From Sphingomonas sp. DG1-23 (GTDB taxonomy: Bacteria; Pseudomonadota; Alphaproteobacteria; Sphingomonadales; Sphingomonadaceae), in the NCBI RefSeq assembly GCF_030730875.1, contig NZ_JAVAMA010000012.1:62001-126000 (forward strand): a stretch of 64,000 nucleotides of DNA, in the 5' to 3' direction. The notes beneath the pieces are model-generated. The model was not told where the DNA came from. It saw only the letters and a list, made by a program, of their open reading frames with translations, and did not search any database. The position numbers were made by a program, and so were the translations under genes. Each line of letters starts with the position of its first letter. Position 1 is the first letter of the stretch. Shown piece after piece: positions 54,749 through 64,000 of this stretch.

Positions 54749-55512
54749 ATCACCAGCTCCGCCAGCAGACGCGGCGAATTGATCCGCAGCACTTCGGCGG
54801 TGCGCGCGACGATGCCGCGCCGCTCGAGCTCGGCGATCGCGCGGGAGGCGGTTTCGCGCGTGGTCTGCGCGACATGCGCCAGTTCGGCGACGATCGGAGG
54901 CGGCGCGATCGAAAGCGTGTCGCCGGCACAGCGCAGCAATTCGGAATAGATCCGCCCTCTCGCGGTGAGCGTCGAGCGTGCGTCGAGTCTGGCAGTGATG
55001 TTCTCGAGCTGACGTGCGAAGGACGAGGCCAGCGTGGCACCGAGCCCGGGATGCGCCGCGGCGAGCCGGGGAAGATCGCCCGACCCAAAAGCGAGCAGTA
55101 TCGAGGGCTCCAGCGCGACGATATCCGCCAGATAGGTCGCCGGCCGCGCATATTGGCCGATCCAGTCGCCGGGCCCGCACAAAGCGAGCTGGCTCGATCG
55201 GCCGCTGGAGGAACTGGACTCGATCTTGATCCGGCCTTCGAGCACGAGCCACATCGTACTGAGCAGATCGCCCTGGCGTACGACATAGCCGCGCCGTCCG
55301 AACCCGCGAACCCGCCCTTGCGCGAAGAGCGCGGCTGCGACTTCGGCCTCGCAGGAGAGAATCACCTCCAGCGTTGCGCGGAGATCCGCTTCGCCTTCCA
55401 AATAGCCCTCCGCCCGTCCGCCCCTCGGTAACGGCGTGCCACTATAGCCAGCGATGCCCTGAAACGTCGAACGGATATCGCGCGACAATCCGGCCAGCGC
55501 ATCATCGTGCAT
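54745..55512 (-). CDS. Crp/Fnr-family transcriptional regulator
   Basis: 255 residues. A cyclic-nucleotide-binding-like beta-barrel covers about residues 50-165 (VVRQGDLLSTMWLVLEGRIKIE, GPGDWIGQYARPA). The HTH is TTRETASRAIAELERRGIVAR near the C-terminus. It has no Fnr-type N-terminal Cys cluster. The gene converges with and overlaps the end of the TPR/SLOG-like gene by 4 bp. It could sense a nucleotide or another ligand; a role with the TIR operon is a guess from position. Confidence 0.9.
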   Translation of the reverse strand: MHDDALAGLSRDIRSTFQGIAGYSGTPLPRGGRAEGYLEGEADLRATLEVILSCEAEVAAALFAQGRVRGFGRRGYVVRQGDLLSTMWLVLEGRIKIESSSSSGRSSQLALCGPGDWIGQYARPATYLADIVALEPSILLAFGSGDLPRLAAAHPGLGATLASSFARQLENITARLDARSTLTARGRIYSELLRCAGDTLSIAPPPIVAELAHVAQTTRETASRAIAELERRGIVARTAEVLRINSPRLLAELVI

Positions 55513-55566
55513 TGCGGCCGCGTCGCGGATCGGCTTACCTCGGCGCAGCTGGTTTCAAAGGATATT

Positions 55567-58419
55567 GTGTTGCGCGCTACAACGGCCCGCCGCGTGTTTG
55601 CGGCCTTCCTGTTCGCTACTGTCGCCGTTCCCGGCATCGCACAGGCCCAGACTGCGGCATCGACGCGCAGCATCGTCGTTCCGCCCATCGCCTTTACCCA
55701 GCGCACCTTGCCCAACGGGCTGCGGGTGATCGCCATTCGCGACACCACGACGCCCAGCGTGAGCGTCCAGGTCTGGTACGATGTCGGATCCAAGCACGAT
55801 CCCGACGGCCGCTCGGGCTTCGCGCACCTGTTCGAACACATATTGTCGCGCAAGACGCGCAACATGCCCTACAACATGATCAATCGGCTGACCGAGAATG
55901 TCGGCGGGGTGCGCAACGCATCGACCTGGTTCGATCGCACCAATTATTACGAGACCGTCCCCGCCCAATATCTCGAGACGATGTTGTGGAGCCATGCCGA
56001 GCGCATGGCGCGGCCGGTGATCGATGCGGAGGTGTTCAACACCGAGCGCAGCGTCGTGAAGGAGGAGTTCCGCCAGCGCGTGCTCGCGCCCGCTTACGGC
56101 CGGCTGCGGCTGGCGCTCGACGACAACAGCCATGATAATGTGCCGGCGCGGCGCTCGGGGATCGGCAGCCTGGAGCAGCTCGACGCCGCGACGCTGGAGG
56201 ATGCGCTCGCCTTTCACGAAGCCTATTACGGGCCCGACACCGCGACCTTGATCGTCGCCGGCAATTTCGATCCCGCGCGGCTCGATTTGCTGGTGGACCG
56301 CTATTTCGGGGCAGTTCCGCGGCGCAAATCCATGCTGCCGCTGGCGATCGATTCGCGCGAAAAGCCGCGCACCACGCCGCGTACGGTGACGGTCTATGCG
56401 CCCAACGTACCCCTGCCGCTGATCGCGAGCAGCTGGCGCATTCCGGGTTCGGCGCACCGGGACGTCGCGCCGTTGGCGGTGCTCGACGCGATCCTCGCCA
56501 ATGGCGACAATTCGCGGCTGAAACGCGCATTGGTCTTCGACCGGCCGATCGCCAGCTCCGCCAGCACCAATTTCAACGACGTCGAGGACAATGGCTTCCT
56601 CGCACCGACGGTTACCCTCGCCACCGGTGCGACGGTGGAGCAGGCCGAAGCGGCGCTGGCGGCCGAAATCGCACGGCTGCGCGACGCGCCGGTGAGCGCC
56701 GCGGAACTGGCCGAGGCGCGGAACGAGCTGATGGCCGAGGCATTGGCCGATCGCGAGACGGCGTCGGGCCGCGCCTTCGCGCTCGGCGAGGCTTTGGTGC
56801 GCACCGGCGATCCCAAGGCGGCCGACAAGCGTCTCGCCGCGATCAACCGCGTGACTGCCGCGGATGTGCAGCGCGTCGCGCGGCGATACCTCGCCCCCGA
56901 GGCGCGTGTCGACTTCCGCTATCTCGACGAGAGCAAGCGCCCTGCGGGGGAAACCGATAATTGGCGGAATCCGGCGCCGATGCCGCATTGGGCGACGGTG
57001 CCGCCGGCGGCGCGCACGCCGCTGACGCTGGCGCCCGAAGCCGAGCGCGAGCAGCCGCCGGCGCCTTCGGCGGCGGTGCCGGTGACCAATCCGGTGATCG
57101 AGGAAGCGCGGCTGGCCAATGGCATGCGGCTGGTCTCGGCGCGAACGGGGAACGTCCCGATCGCGACGCTGACCCTGGTGTTCAGGGGCGGCACCGCCAC
57201 CGATCCGCAGGGCAAAGCGGGGGTTGCGGAAATGGCGGCGCTTGTCGCGACCAAAGGCACCACGACTCGTTCGGGCAGGCAGATCGCCGCCGAGCTGGAG
57301 GCGCTTGGCGCGACGATCGATGCCGATGCCGCGCCTGACGGCACGGTGCTGCGCGTCACGGCGCCGGTCGCCGCGCTGGATGCGGCGGGCGCCGTCCTCG
57401 CCGATGTGGCGCGCAACGCGTCCTTTCCTGCCGACGAGTTCGAGCAGGAGCGCCGCCGCACGATCGACCGGCTCCAGGTCGCGATGAAAAATCCGGGATC
57501 GCTGGCCAACATGGTGATGCAGCGCGCCCTCTATGGCGCTGCACCCTATGGCGGCGTCGGCACGCCACGCTCGCTGGGCGCGATCGGCCGCGACGCATTG
57601 GTGGCGCAGCGCGACCTTTGGTGGCGGCCGGACAACGCCGTGCTGATCGTGACCGGCGGGATCACCTCGGCCGAGGCGCGACGGATCGGCGATCGCCTTT
57701 TCGCCAGCTGGCACCCCATCGGGCCGGCGCCGGCCGCCCCGAACGATCTGGCGGGCGGCGCGGGCAAGCCGCGGGTGATCGTGGTCGACATGCCGGGCGC
57801 CGGGCAGGCGGCGGTCGCGGCGGGACTGCGCATCCCGGCAAGGCGCGACGCGGCCTATCCCGATCTGATGATCGCCAACGCAGTGCTCGGCGCCGGATCG
57901 AACGGGCGGCTGTTCCAGGAAGTCCGCGTCAAGCGCGCATTGTCCTATGGCGCCTATAGCGCGCTCTCTCCCCGCGCCGATGAGGGGATGATGAGCGCCA
58001 CGGCGCAGACCAAGAACGAAAGCGCGCCCGAGGTCGCTGCGATCTTCGTCGCGGAGCTCGAGCGGCTCGCCGGGGAGCCGCTCGATGCCGAGGCCGTCGC
58101 GCAGCGGATCGCGTTCGTCCAGGGTGGCGTGTCGCGCCAGTCGGAAACCAGCGCGGGTTTCGCCAATGCGCTGGCCGGGCTGGTGCTGCAGGGAGTCGCG
58201 CCGGGCGATGCGGCGAAGCTGCGCGATCGCATCGGCGCCGTCACGCCCGAAGCCGCTGCTGCCGCGGCGCGCCGGACGATCGCCGGGGACGGTGCCACGA
58301 TCGTGGTCGTCGGGGACGCAAAGCAGTTCGTCGGCAAGCTGCGCCAGCAATATCCGCAGCTCGAAGTGATCCCGGTCGCGACGCTCGATCTGGATCAGCT
58401 ACGCCTCGGGGCGAAGTAG
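55567..58419 (+). CDS. M16 family zinc metallopeptidase (two-domain, secreted)
   Basis: 950 residues from a GTG at 55567 (TTG at 55570 is equally possible; AAAGGA lies just upstream). A signal peptide (cleavage near IAQAQ) precedes the first M16 unit, whose inverted zinc motif HLFEH is at about 87-91 with a later ERSVVKEEFRQ Glu. A second M16-like unit (from about residue 520) lacks the HxxEH motif, as is usual for the inactive half. It probably degrades peptides in the periplasm. It precedes the dikinase-like gene by 7 bp. Confidence 0.93.
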   Translation: MLRATTARRVFAAFLFATVAVPGIAQAQTAASTRSIVVPPIAFTQRTLPNGLRVIAIRDTTTPSVSVQVWYDVGSKHDPDGRSGFAHLFEHILSRKTRNMPYNMINRLTENVGGVRNASTWFDRTNYYETVPAQYLETMLWSHAERMARPVIDAEVFNTERSVVKEEFRQRVLAPAYGRLRLALDDNSHDNVPARRSGIGSLEQLDAATLEDALAFHEAYYGPDTATLIVAGNFDPARLDLLVDRYFGAVPRRKSMLPLAIDSREKPRTTPRTVTVYAPNVPLPLIASSWRIPGSAHRDVAPLAVLDAILANGDNSRLKRALVFDRPIASSASTNFNDVEDNGFLAPTVTLATGATVEQAEAALAAEIARLRDAPVSAAELAEARNELMAEALADRETASGRAFALGEALVRTGDPKAADKRLAAINRVTAADVQRVARRYLAPEARVDFRYLDESKRPAGETDNWRNPAPMPHWATVPPAARTPLTLAPEAEREQPPAPSAAVPVTNPVIEEARLANGMRLVSARTGNVPIATLTLVFRGGTATDPQGKAGVAEMAALVATKGTTTRSGRQIAAELEALGATIDADAAPDGTVLRVTAPVAALDAAGAVLADVARNASFPADEFEQERRRTIDRLQVAMKNPGSLANMVMQRALYGAAPYGGVGTPRSLGAIGRDALVAQRDLWWRPDNAVLIVTGGITSAEARRIGDRLFASWHPIGPAPAAPNDLAGGAGKPRVIVVDMPGAGQAAVAAGLRIPARRDAAYPDLMIANAVLGAGSNGRLFQEVRVKRALSYGAYSALSPRADEGMMSATAQTKNESAPEVAAIFVAELERLAGEPLDAEAVAQRIAFVQGGVSRQSETSAGFANALAGLVLQGVAPGDAAKLRDRIGAVTPEAAAAAARRTIAGDGATIVVVGDAKQFVGKLRQQYPQLEVIPVATLDLDQLRLGAK

Positions 58420-58426
58420 CCGCGAG

Positions 58427-60343
58427 ATGGGCAAGCTGCCGGCCATCGCCGCGCTCACGGGGATATTGTTGGCCTCCGTCGCGGGGCCCTATCCCGAAAG
58501 GGCGAGTGTCGGGCATCGCGCGTCCACGGATGGCGACCGGATCGCGAGCGATGCGGCGTTCGACAAGATGGCACGAACCGAAGGCGGCGGGCGCTTCTTC
58601 GAACTCCCACGCGTGATGTTCGCGATCGATCGCGGCGGCGCGTCGCCGCGCGTCTATTGGATCGACACGCGCCGCTATCTCTATCACTTCGACTTTCTGC
58701 AGGCGCGCTATCTCACGCTCGCCGATGCGGACAGCTTCAACGCGGCCAATTATTCGCGGCCGGACCGCCGTTTCGTGCTCGGCGCGGTCGCGCGCTATCC
58801 ACGGCTGGGCCGCTATGGCGTCGAGCTTTGGGAAGGGGACGTGATCGAGCCGGAGTTGCTGTCGGCGATGATGGCGCAGCTCGAGGCCAGCTTCCACGCG
58901 CCGCTCACCTTCAAGCCCAATTCCGATCAGCAGGCAGCGGCAGCCAAACGCGTCGGGCTGCCCGTCATCGGCATCGAAGAAGCTTATGGTGCGCGCGAGC
59001 AGCTCGTCCTGAACGGCGGTCGCGCGGTCGGGCGCCTCGTCGTGGTCGAGGATGGCGCTGAGGCGGACCTGCTTCCCGGCGACATCGCCTTGCTCAAGGC
59101 GATGCCGATCCGTATGCCGCCGGTCGCGGGCATCGTCTCCTCGACCTTCACCACGCCGATCAATCATGTCAGCCTGCTCGCCAAGACCTGGCAAATCCCC
59201 AATGCCTATCGTGCCGAGGCCGATCGCTTATGGGGCGAATTCAACGGGCGGCAGGTCGTGCTCGACACGAGCGGCCGGGCGGTCACGGTTCGGCTCGCTT
59301 CCGAAGCGGAAATACGGGCGGCCGAACGCACCCGTGCGACACGCCGGGTCCGGGCGCCGCGTTCCGACCTCGCTTATTCCGGGCTTCCGGCGCTGACCGA
59401 GCAGGACGCGGAGTGGGCGCCGCGCACCGGCGCCAAGGCGGCCAATCTCGCCGAAGCGGCTTCGCTCGCGCGGAAGCGCCCCGATCTCGGGTTTGCGGTC
59501 CCGCCGGGCTTCAGCGTGCCCTTCGCATTCTACGAGCGCTTCGTCGCCGCCAATGGCCTCGCCGCCGATGTGGAGGCGCTGCTGAACGATCCGAAGCGTC
59601 ACGATCCCGCGTGGCGCCGCGCGGCGCTGGCGGCATTGCGCGCGCGCTTCGCGGCCGGCAGCATGCCCGGCGCCGATCTCGCCGCGATCCTTGCCCGACG
59701 GCACAGCCTGCTCGGTGACAAGGGCGTGTTCGTGCGATCCTCGACCAATGCCGAGGACCTGCCGGGATTCAACGGCGCCGGACTCTACGACACCGTACCC
59801 AACGTCGCCGCGCCAGCTGCGCTCGAGGCGGCGCTCAAGACGGTGTGGGGTTCGCTGTGGAACGAGCGCGCCTTCGCCGCGCGCGAGCGGGCCGGAATCG
59901 ACCACCGCGCGGTGCGCGCGGCGGTGCTGATGCAAGTCGGTGTCGACGCCGACGCGGCCGGGGTGATGACGACGATCGATCCGTTCGACGAGCATTCGGC
60001 CGAGCAGCGCATCTTCATCGCCGCCAAGCGCGGCATCGGCATCCGCGTGGTCGAGGGCAGGAAGATCGCCGAGCAATTGCTCTACCGGCCCGAGCTCGAT
60101 TCGATCCAGATCCTCACCCGTTCGCAGGACGATGTGATGCTCCACTTCGCGCCCGACGGAGGCGTGGAGGAAGTGAAGATCGACCCGAAACGCGCAGTCC
60201 TCTCGGACGATCTGGTCCGGCAGCTCGGCCGGATCGGCCTCGCCATCCAGAAACGCTTCGGCAACCGGCCGCAGGATGTGGAATGGCTGGTCGTCGGCGG
60301 ACGCATCATGATCGTCCAGTCGCGCGATTATGTGAAGGGGTGA
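58427..60343 (+). CDS. PEP/pyruvate-binding (dikinase-like) protein with glucan-water-dikinase-like domain order
   Basis: 638 residues. The N-terminus (MGKLPAIAALTGILLASVAG) is hydrophobic and signal-like. Next is an unknown part, then a phosphohistidine-like segment, FTTPINHVSLLAKTWQIPN, with H247. An ATP-grasp nucleotide-binding domain follows in the C-terminal half (GAKAANLAEA, VFVRSSTNAEDLPGFNGAGLYDT, VLMQVGVD). The order His domain then ATP domain matches plant glucan water dikinases, not PPDK or PEP synthase. With an export signal ATP would be missing outside, so either it is not exported or the signal is a membrane anchor. The substrate is unknown. Confidence 0.75.
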   Translation: MGKLPAIAALTGILLASVAGPYPERASVGHRASTDGDRIASDAAFDKMARTEGGGRFFELPRVMFAIDRGGASPRVYWIDTRRYLYHFDFLQARYLTLADADSFNAANYSRPDRRFVLGAVARYPRLGRYGVELWEGDVIEPELLSAMMAQLEASFHAPLTFKPNSDQQAAAAKRVGLPVIGIEEAYGAREQLVLNGGRAVGRLVVVEDGAEADLLPGDIALLKAMPIRMPPVAGIVSSTFTTPINHVSLLAKTWQIPNAYRAEADRLWGEFNGRQVVLDTSGRAVTVRLASEAEIRAAERTRATRRVRAPRSDLAYSGLPALTEQDAEWAPRTGAKAANLAEAASLARKRPDLGFAVPPGFSVPFAFYERFVAANGLAADVEALLNDPKRHDPAWRRAALAALRARFAAGSMPGADLAAILARRHSLLGDKGVFVRSSTNAEDLPGFNGAGLYDTVPNVAAPAALEAALKTVWGSLWNERAFAARERAGIDHRAVRAAVLMQVGVDADAAGVMTTIDPFDEHSAEQRIFIAAKRGIGIRVVEGRKIAEQLLYRPELDSIQILTRSQDDVMLHFAPDGGVEEVKIDPKRAVLSDDLVRQLGRIGLAIQKRFGNRPQDVEWLVVGGRIMIVQSRDYVKG

Positions 60344-60376
60344 GGACGACGCGAACGCCGCCCCCGGCCCCCTGGT

Positions 60377-62881
60377 TCAGAACTTCGTTCCGGCCCGGAT
60401 CCCGATCACACGCGGTGTGATCGGCACGACATAATGCCGCTGGTCGCACGCGCCGCATTGCTGGAAGCGCGCGATCTGGCCGCGCTCGTCCCAGATATTC
60501 TGGGCGAACAATTCGAAATTCATCCGCGACAGCTCGAAGCCGAAGGCGAGGTTGCCGGTGGTATAGGATTCGATCCGGCCGAGTGCCGCCGCCTTGGCCA
60601 CCCGGATGTCCGACGATGCCGAGCTCTGGTGCGCGATCAATCCCTGGACGTAGCCGCGGCCCGATCCGATCGGCACCGAATAGCGCGCAGTGCTGCTGAT
60701 CTTGAATCGCGGCGTGATCGGCAGCCGCGTGCCTTCGGGCGCGAGCACGTCGCTGCCGTCACCGATGCAGATCTGAGTCGCGCACAAATCCTCGCGGGTC
60801 TTGGCATCGGTGTACGACCCCGCGACCGTCAGGTTGAGCCCGCCGAGCGAGGCGTTGACGTCCATCTCGACGCCGCGGATGCGCGCGTCGGGACCGTTCT
60901 GGATGACGGTGAAGCTGTTCTCGCCGAGGAACGAGAATTGGAAGTCCTTCCAGCTCTGCTGATAGAGCGCGCCGTTGAAGCGGACCGCGCCGTCGGCGAG
61001 CGTGGTTTTCCAGCCGAGCTCGTAATTGTAGAGAACGTCGGTGGCATAGGATGCGACGTCGCCGCGGCGATTGATCCCCCCCGGCCGGAAACCGCTCGAC
61101 GCCAAAGCGTAGAACAACAGCCCGTCGCTGGGCTTCCACGTCAGGTTGAAGCGATAGGTGACTCCCTGATCGCTGGTCTTCTTGGGGCGCAGCTCGCCGC
61201 CGACATAGGTCGCCAGATTGGTGCACGGGCCGCCCGCGACGACCGCAGGGAGCAGGGTGTTGGTGGGACTGCCGTCGAGATAGGCGTCGCGCAACGTCCT
61301 GCCGTCGGCGAGGAAGCAGCTGGCGACACCGGTGCGCGAGCTGCCCGCGGCGTTGAATGGCGATGCAGTGTACGGGCGCCCATCGGCAGGATCGACTCCC
61401 GGATTCCGGCCGAAGCCGAAAAAGCCGATCAGCGAATTGTCGTAGATGTACGCGCGCGCGCCGGCGGTGAAGGTCAGCTTGGGCGAGATGTCGAAGCTCG
61501 CCTCTCCGAACATCGCATAGTCCTTGTCGACGCGATGCTGCTGGGTCAGCCACAGGGTGCCCGGCGAGCCATTGACCGAAACGTCCGCGCCGAGATTGGG
61601 GATCTGATAGTCCTGGTGGATCAGGTTCGACTGGCGCTGATAGAACATGCCGGCGACGACACGGAACCGCTCCGTGGACGGCGAGGCGACGCGCAGCTCC
61701 TGACTGGTCTTCTTGAAATGGTCCGAGGCGACCACGACCTGGCGCGGATCGATCGTATTGCCGGCATTGTCGAGATAATAGAAATAGCCCGCGAGCCCGC
61801 CGACTGACGCGTAGAGATTGTCGTACGCCTCGGAATAATCGGTGTAATCACTGGATGAGGCGGTCCTGCGGTCGAGATAGGCGCCGGCATAGGTCACGTC
61901 CCAATTGCCGATCCTGCCCTCGATCGTCAGCGCGCCCTGGATGAAGCGGTCTCGGCGATACTCGGGATAGAAATGCTGCAGCTCGAGGTCGCCGACCTGC
62001 GGATCGAAGCCATAGGTGCCGTGGCTGCGCATTTCCTGGTACAGGACGGTCGGCGTGACCGTCCACACGTCGTCGAGATCGACCTTGAGCGCGGCCCGGC
62101 CGCCCCAGGTCTCGGTGTCGTTATAGTCCTTTTCGACGAATTCGTCATTGTCGACGGTGATCCCGCCGGGGGTCGGCAGGAAGCTGCGCGTGCCGGGGAC
62201 ATTGTCGATAAAGCCGGCATCGCGCTGATAGAAGCCGACGACGCGCAGCGCCGCCCAATCGGAGAAGGGGGTGTTGATCATCCCCTCGATCTTGCCGCCC
62301 TGCCCGCCATGCGCGACGGTGTTGACCTCGGCATCGACGCGCCCCTCGAACGCCGTGGTCGAGGGCTTGTTGGTGATGATGCGGATCGTGCCCGCCTGGC
62401 TCGATGCGCCGTATAGCGTGCCTTGCGGCCCGGCGAGGCTCTCGATCCGGGCGATGTCGTAGATATGGACGTCGAGCGTGCCGCCGATCGTCGTCACCGG
62501 CTGCTCGTCGAGATAGGAGCCCACCGAGGGGAGCGAGCCCGAATGGTTGCCGTCGCCGCCCGATGCGACGCCGCGCATATAGACGGTGGTGACGCCCGGT
62601 TGCGAGGTCTGGAAGGACACCGACGGCAGCAATTGGGTATATTCGGTGAAGTTCGAGATGTTGAGCTGGTCGAGCTTGCGGGTGCCGATTGCCTGGATGC
62701 TGATCGGTACCGACTGGATATTCTCGTCGCGCTTCTGCGCAGTGACGACGATCTCGTCGCGATCCGAGGGCAGATCGCTGGTGGGGGTTTGCGGATCCTC
62801 GGTCTGGGCCATGGCCGGGAAAGCGAGGGCGGTCGAAGCGAGCAGCCCGGAAATCATGGCACGGCGCATTGAGACGATCAT
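60377..62881 (-). CDS. TonB-dependent receptor
   Basis: 834 residues from the ATG at 62881 with a GGGGG site. A signal peptide (LLASTALAFPAMAQ) is followed by the TonB-box region DEIVVTAQKRDENIQSVPISI, plug motifs (LPSVSF, VYMRGVASGG, GPQGTLYGASSQAGTIRII) and the barrel ending in KF. No STN domain is present, so it does not signal through FecR. It resembles the large sphingomonad receptor group whose ligands are mostly unknown. It converges on the dikinase-like gene, 33 bp away. Confidence 0.93.
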   Translation of the reverse strand: MIVSMRRAMISGLLASTALAFPAMAQTEDPQTPTSDLPSDRDEIVVTAQKRDENIQSVPISIQAIGTRKLDQLNISNFTEYTQLLPSVSFQTSQPGVTTVYMRGVASGGDGNHSGSLPSVGSYLDEQPVTTIGGTLDVHIYDIARIESLAGPQGTLYGASSQAGTIRIITNKPSTTAFEGRVDAEVNTVAHGGQGGKIEGMINTPFSDWAALRVVGFYQRDAGFIDNVPGTRSFLPTPGGITVDNDEFVEKDYNDTETWGGRAALKVDLDDVWTVTPTVLYQEMRSHGTYGFDPQVGDLELQHFYPEYRRDRFIQGALTIEGRIGNWDVTYAGAYLDRRTASSSDYTDYSEAYDNLYASVGGLAGYFYYLDNAGNTIDPRQVVVASDHFKKTSQELRVASPSTERFRVVAGMFYQRQSNLIHQDYQIPNLGADVSVNGSPGTLWLTQQHRVDKDYAMFGEASFDISPKLTFTAGARAYIYDNSLIGFFGFGRNPGVDPADGRPYTASPFNAAGSSRTGVASCFLADGRTLRDAYLDGSPTNTLLPAVVAGGPCTNLATYVGGELRPKKTSDQGVTYRFNLTWKPSDGLLFYALASSGFRPGGINRRGDVASYATDVLYNYELGWKTTLADGAVRFNGALYQQSWKDFQFSFLGENSFTVIQNGPDARIRGVEMDVNASLGGLNLTVAGSYTDAKTREDLCATQICIGDGSDVLAPEGTRLPITPRFKISSTARYSVPIGSGRGYVQGLIAHQSSASSDIRVAKAAALGRIESYTTGNLAFGFELSRMNFELFAQNIWDERGQIARFQQCGACDQRHYVVPITPRVIGIRAGTKF

Positions 62882-62998
62882 CGCGGCCCCCAGCGTAACA
62901 TCTATGTAACGGGGAGACTGTGCTGCGGCGCATGGGTCGTCAATCGCTGCGCCGGGGAGGGACGCGCGATCTTCGCGGACCGTGATGTTTCTGCAACG

Positions 62999-64000
62999 TT
63001 ACAAGTTCGCCGGCACGTCGGGATAGCGCTCGACGACCTCGCCCAAGGCCGCGACGAGCGGATCGAGATGCTTCGCGAACGGACGCCAGGCGCGATCGCC
63101 GCCAGTGAAGATCGGCTGGCGGACCTGTTCGGAGCTGGCGGTGCGCACCGCGCGCTCGGTTTCGTGAAAGGTTAGACAGGCGGGCTCGAAGCCGACTCCG
63201 CAGGCGTCGAGCAGCCGGCGCACCTCGAGTTCGGTATCCGCGACCAGTGCCTCGTGGACCACCCGGTGGACGCGGCCGGGCTGAATCCGATCGAGATGCG
63301 CCATCAGGCGCACATAGTCGCGATAGTAACGCCCCATGTCGTCGAGCGCGTAGCTGAATGCCTGTCCGCGCGCGAAATGCTGCTTGAAGTTGGAGAAGCA
63401 GCAGGCGCGCGGCTCGCGGCGCGCGTCGATGATGGTGGCGCCCGGCAGGATCAGCCGGATCAGCACGACATGCGCCCAGTTGTTGGGGAGCTTGTCGACG
63501 AAGCGCGGCCGGTCGGTCCGTCGCTGAACCGCGGTACGGCGGAGATATTCCTCGCCGAGCTCGCGGGCGCGTTCGGAAGTCAGCTCGGCGAGGCCGTGCG
63601 GGTAATTCGGGATTTTCCGGGCGAGGGCAGGGAGGTCGGGAAGCTCGGTGGTGCCTTCGATCGCGCTGTGGCTGGCGAGGATCTGCTCGATCAGCGTCGA
63701 GCCCGCGCGCGGCATGCCGAGGATGAAGATCGGATCGCGCGCATCGCTGCCCCAGCCGGCGCGCTCGGCGAAGAAATCGGGCGTGGCGAGCGTGCGGCAG
63801 TCGTCGACGAAGCGCTCGGTCTCGTCGGCATCATAGACCAATTGGGTGCGGCGCAGCGCATTGCCGGCGGCATAATGGGCGAAGGCGCGGTCGGGCTCGC
63901 GCCTGTCCTCGAATGCTTTGCCCAATGCGAAATCGAGGTGGAAACGATCCTCGTCGCCGATCGCGGGATCGGCCTGTGCGGCCTGCATCGCGGCGATGTC
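62999..64000 (-). CDS. TPR/sulfotransferase family protein, 5' end outside window
   Basis: The frame is open to the right edge, so the N-terminus is missing. The visible N-part is helical and TPR-like (FHLDFALGKAFEDRREPDRAFAHYAAGNALRR). The sulfotransferase domain follows, with the PAPS 5'-phosphosulphate loop ILGMPRAGSTLIEQIL and a 3'-phosphate segment DARREPRACCFSNFKQHFARG. It would move sulphate from PAPS to an unknown acceptor, possibly a polysaccharide or small molecule. It lies 117 bp upstream (on the minus strand) of the TonB receptor gene, which has its own start. Confidence 0.87.
   Translation of the reverse strand, partial: DIAAMQAAQADPAIGDEDRFHLDFALGKAFEDRREPDRAFAHYAAGNALRRTQLVYDADETERFVDDCRTLATPDFFAERAGWGSDARDPIFILGMPRAGSTLIEQILASHSAIEGTTELPDLPALARKIPNYPHGLAELTSERARELGEEYLRRTAVQRRTDRPRFVDKLPNNWAHVVLIRLILPGATIIDARREPRACCFSNFKQHFARGQAFSYALDDMGRYYRDYVRLMAHLDRIQPGRVHRVVHEALVADTELEVRRLLDACGVGFEPACLTFHETERAVRTASSEQVRQPIFTGGDRAWRPFAKHLDPLVAALGEVVERYPDVPANL

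Noticed and set aside
55555..58350. 931-residue minus-strand open frame
   Set aside because: It is fully antisense to the M16 peptidase, Arg-rich and without domains; long antisense frames are expected in very GC-rich DNA.

Overview
The window looks like chromosomal DNA of a high-GC alphaproteobacterium of the Sphingomonas type. The reasons are the very GC-rich coding sequence, many TonB-dependent receptors with FecI/FecR pairs, Sphingomonas-style proteins (RcnB-like, prolyl 4-hydroxylase, TPR/sulfotransferase, PhoD) and many short intergenic palindromes. I see no phage, transposase, CRISPR array or rRNA. There is one tRNA, tRNA-Glu(UUC).

Layout. 1-7473 (minus): a tightly coupled envelope-polysaccharide operon reading aldolase, inositol-monophosphatase-like, SLBB outer-membrane export protein, Wzz/KpsE-like chain-length protein, GT2, polytopic membrane glycosyltransferase-like protein and sugar epimerase, with most junctions being 4-bp ATGA overlaps. 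7611-14093 (plus): an M23 endopeptidase, a FecI/FecR/TonB-receptor cascade and recJ. 14149-19678: tRNA-Glu, a TPR-PRMT-like methyltransferase, a 2OG-Fe(II) hydroxylase, an RcnB-like protein, a lone [2Fe-2S] oxidoreductase subunit and a LigB-type dioxygenase. 19817-21626: a class II aldolase and a DUF3829 lipoprotein.

21664-32912 is a propionate/methylmalonyl-CoA island. A ScfR/PrpR-type regulator (minus) diverges from a plus-strand run: pccB, secreted unknown, methylmalonyl-CoA epimerase, enoyl-CoA hydratase, methylmalonyl-CoA mutase, membrane unknown, bioB, LprI-like, secreted unknown, pccA. It covers propionyl-CoA to succinyl-CoA and the synthesis of the biotin that PccA needs. Tandem TTGCAA boxes upstream of pccB are a likely operator.

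33009-42583: a GH29 fucosidase-like enzyme with an operator-like palindrome and a divergent AraC regulator; a phosphate module (Pit transporter plus a NUDIX-DUF47 fusion); a bicarbonate module (SulP plus beta-carbonic anhydrase); and an OmpR/EnvZ-type two-component system. 42754-50781: small secreted proteins, then a second FecI/FecR/TonB-receptor cascade ending in a PhoD-type phosphatase.

50903-54748 is the most unusual part: a coupled operon of a membrane-anchored TIR protein with a TPR-like region, an unknown 234-residue protein, a possible 36-residue peptide, and a TPR / SLOG-like Rossmann / nucleotide-cyclase-like protein that seems to lack the catalytic aspartates. It faces a Crp/Fnr regulator. 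I propose it as a candidate TIR-based nucleotide-signalling or defence system. 55567-64000: an M16 protease, a glucan-water-dikinase-like protein with an N-terminal export-like signal, a third TonB receptor, and a TPR-sulfotransferase cut by the window end.

Six intergenic palindromic elements are scattered through the window. Two appear to supply the Shine-Dalgarno sequence of the neighbouring gene.
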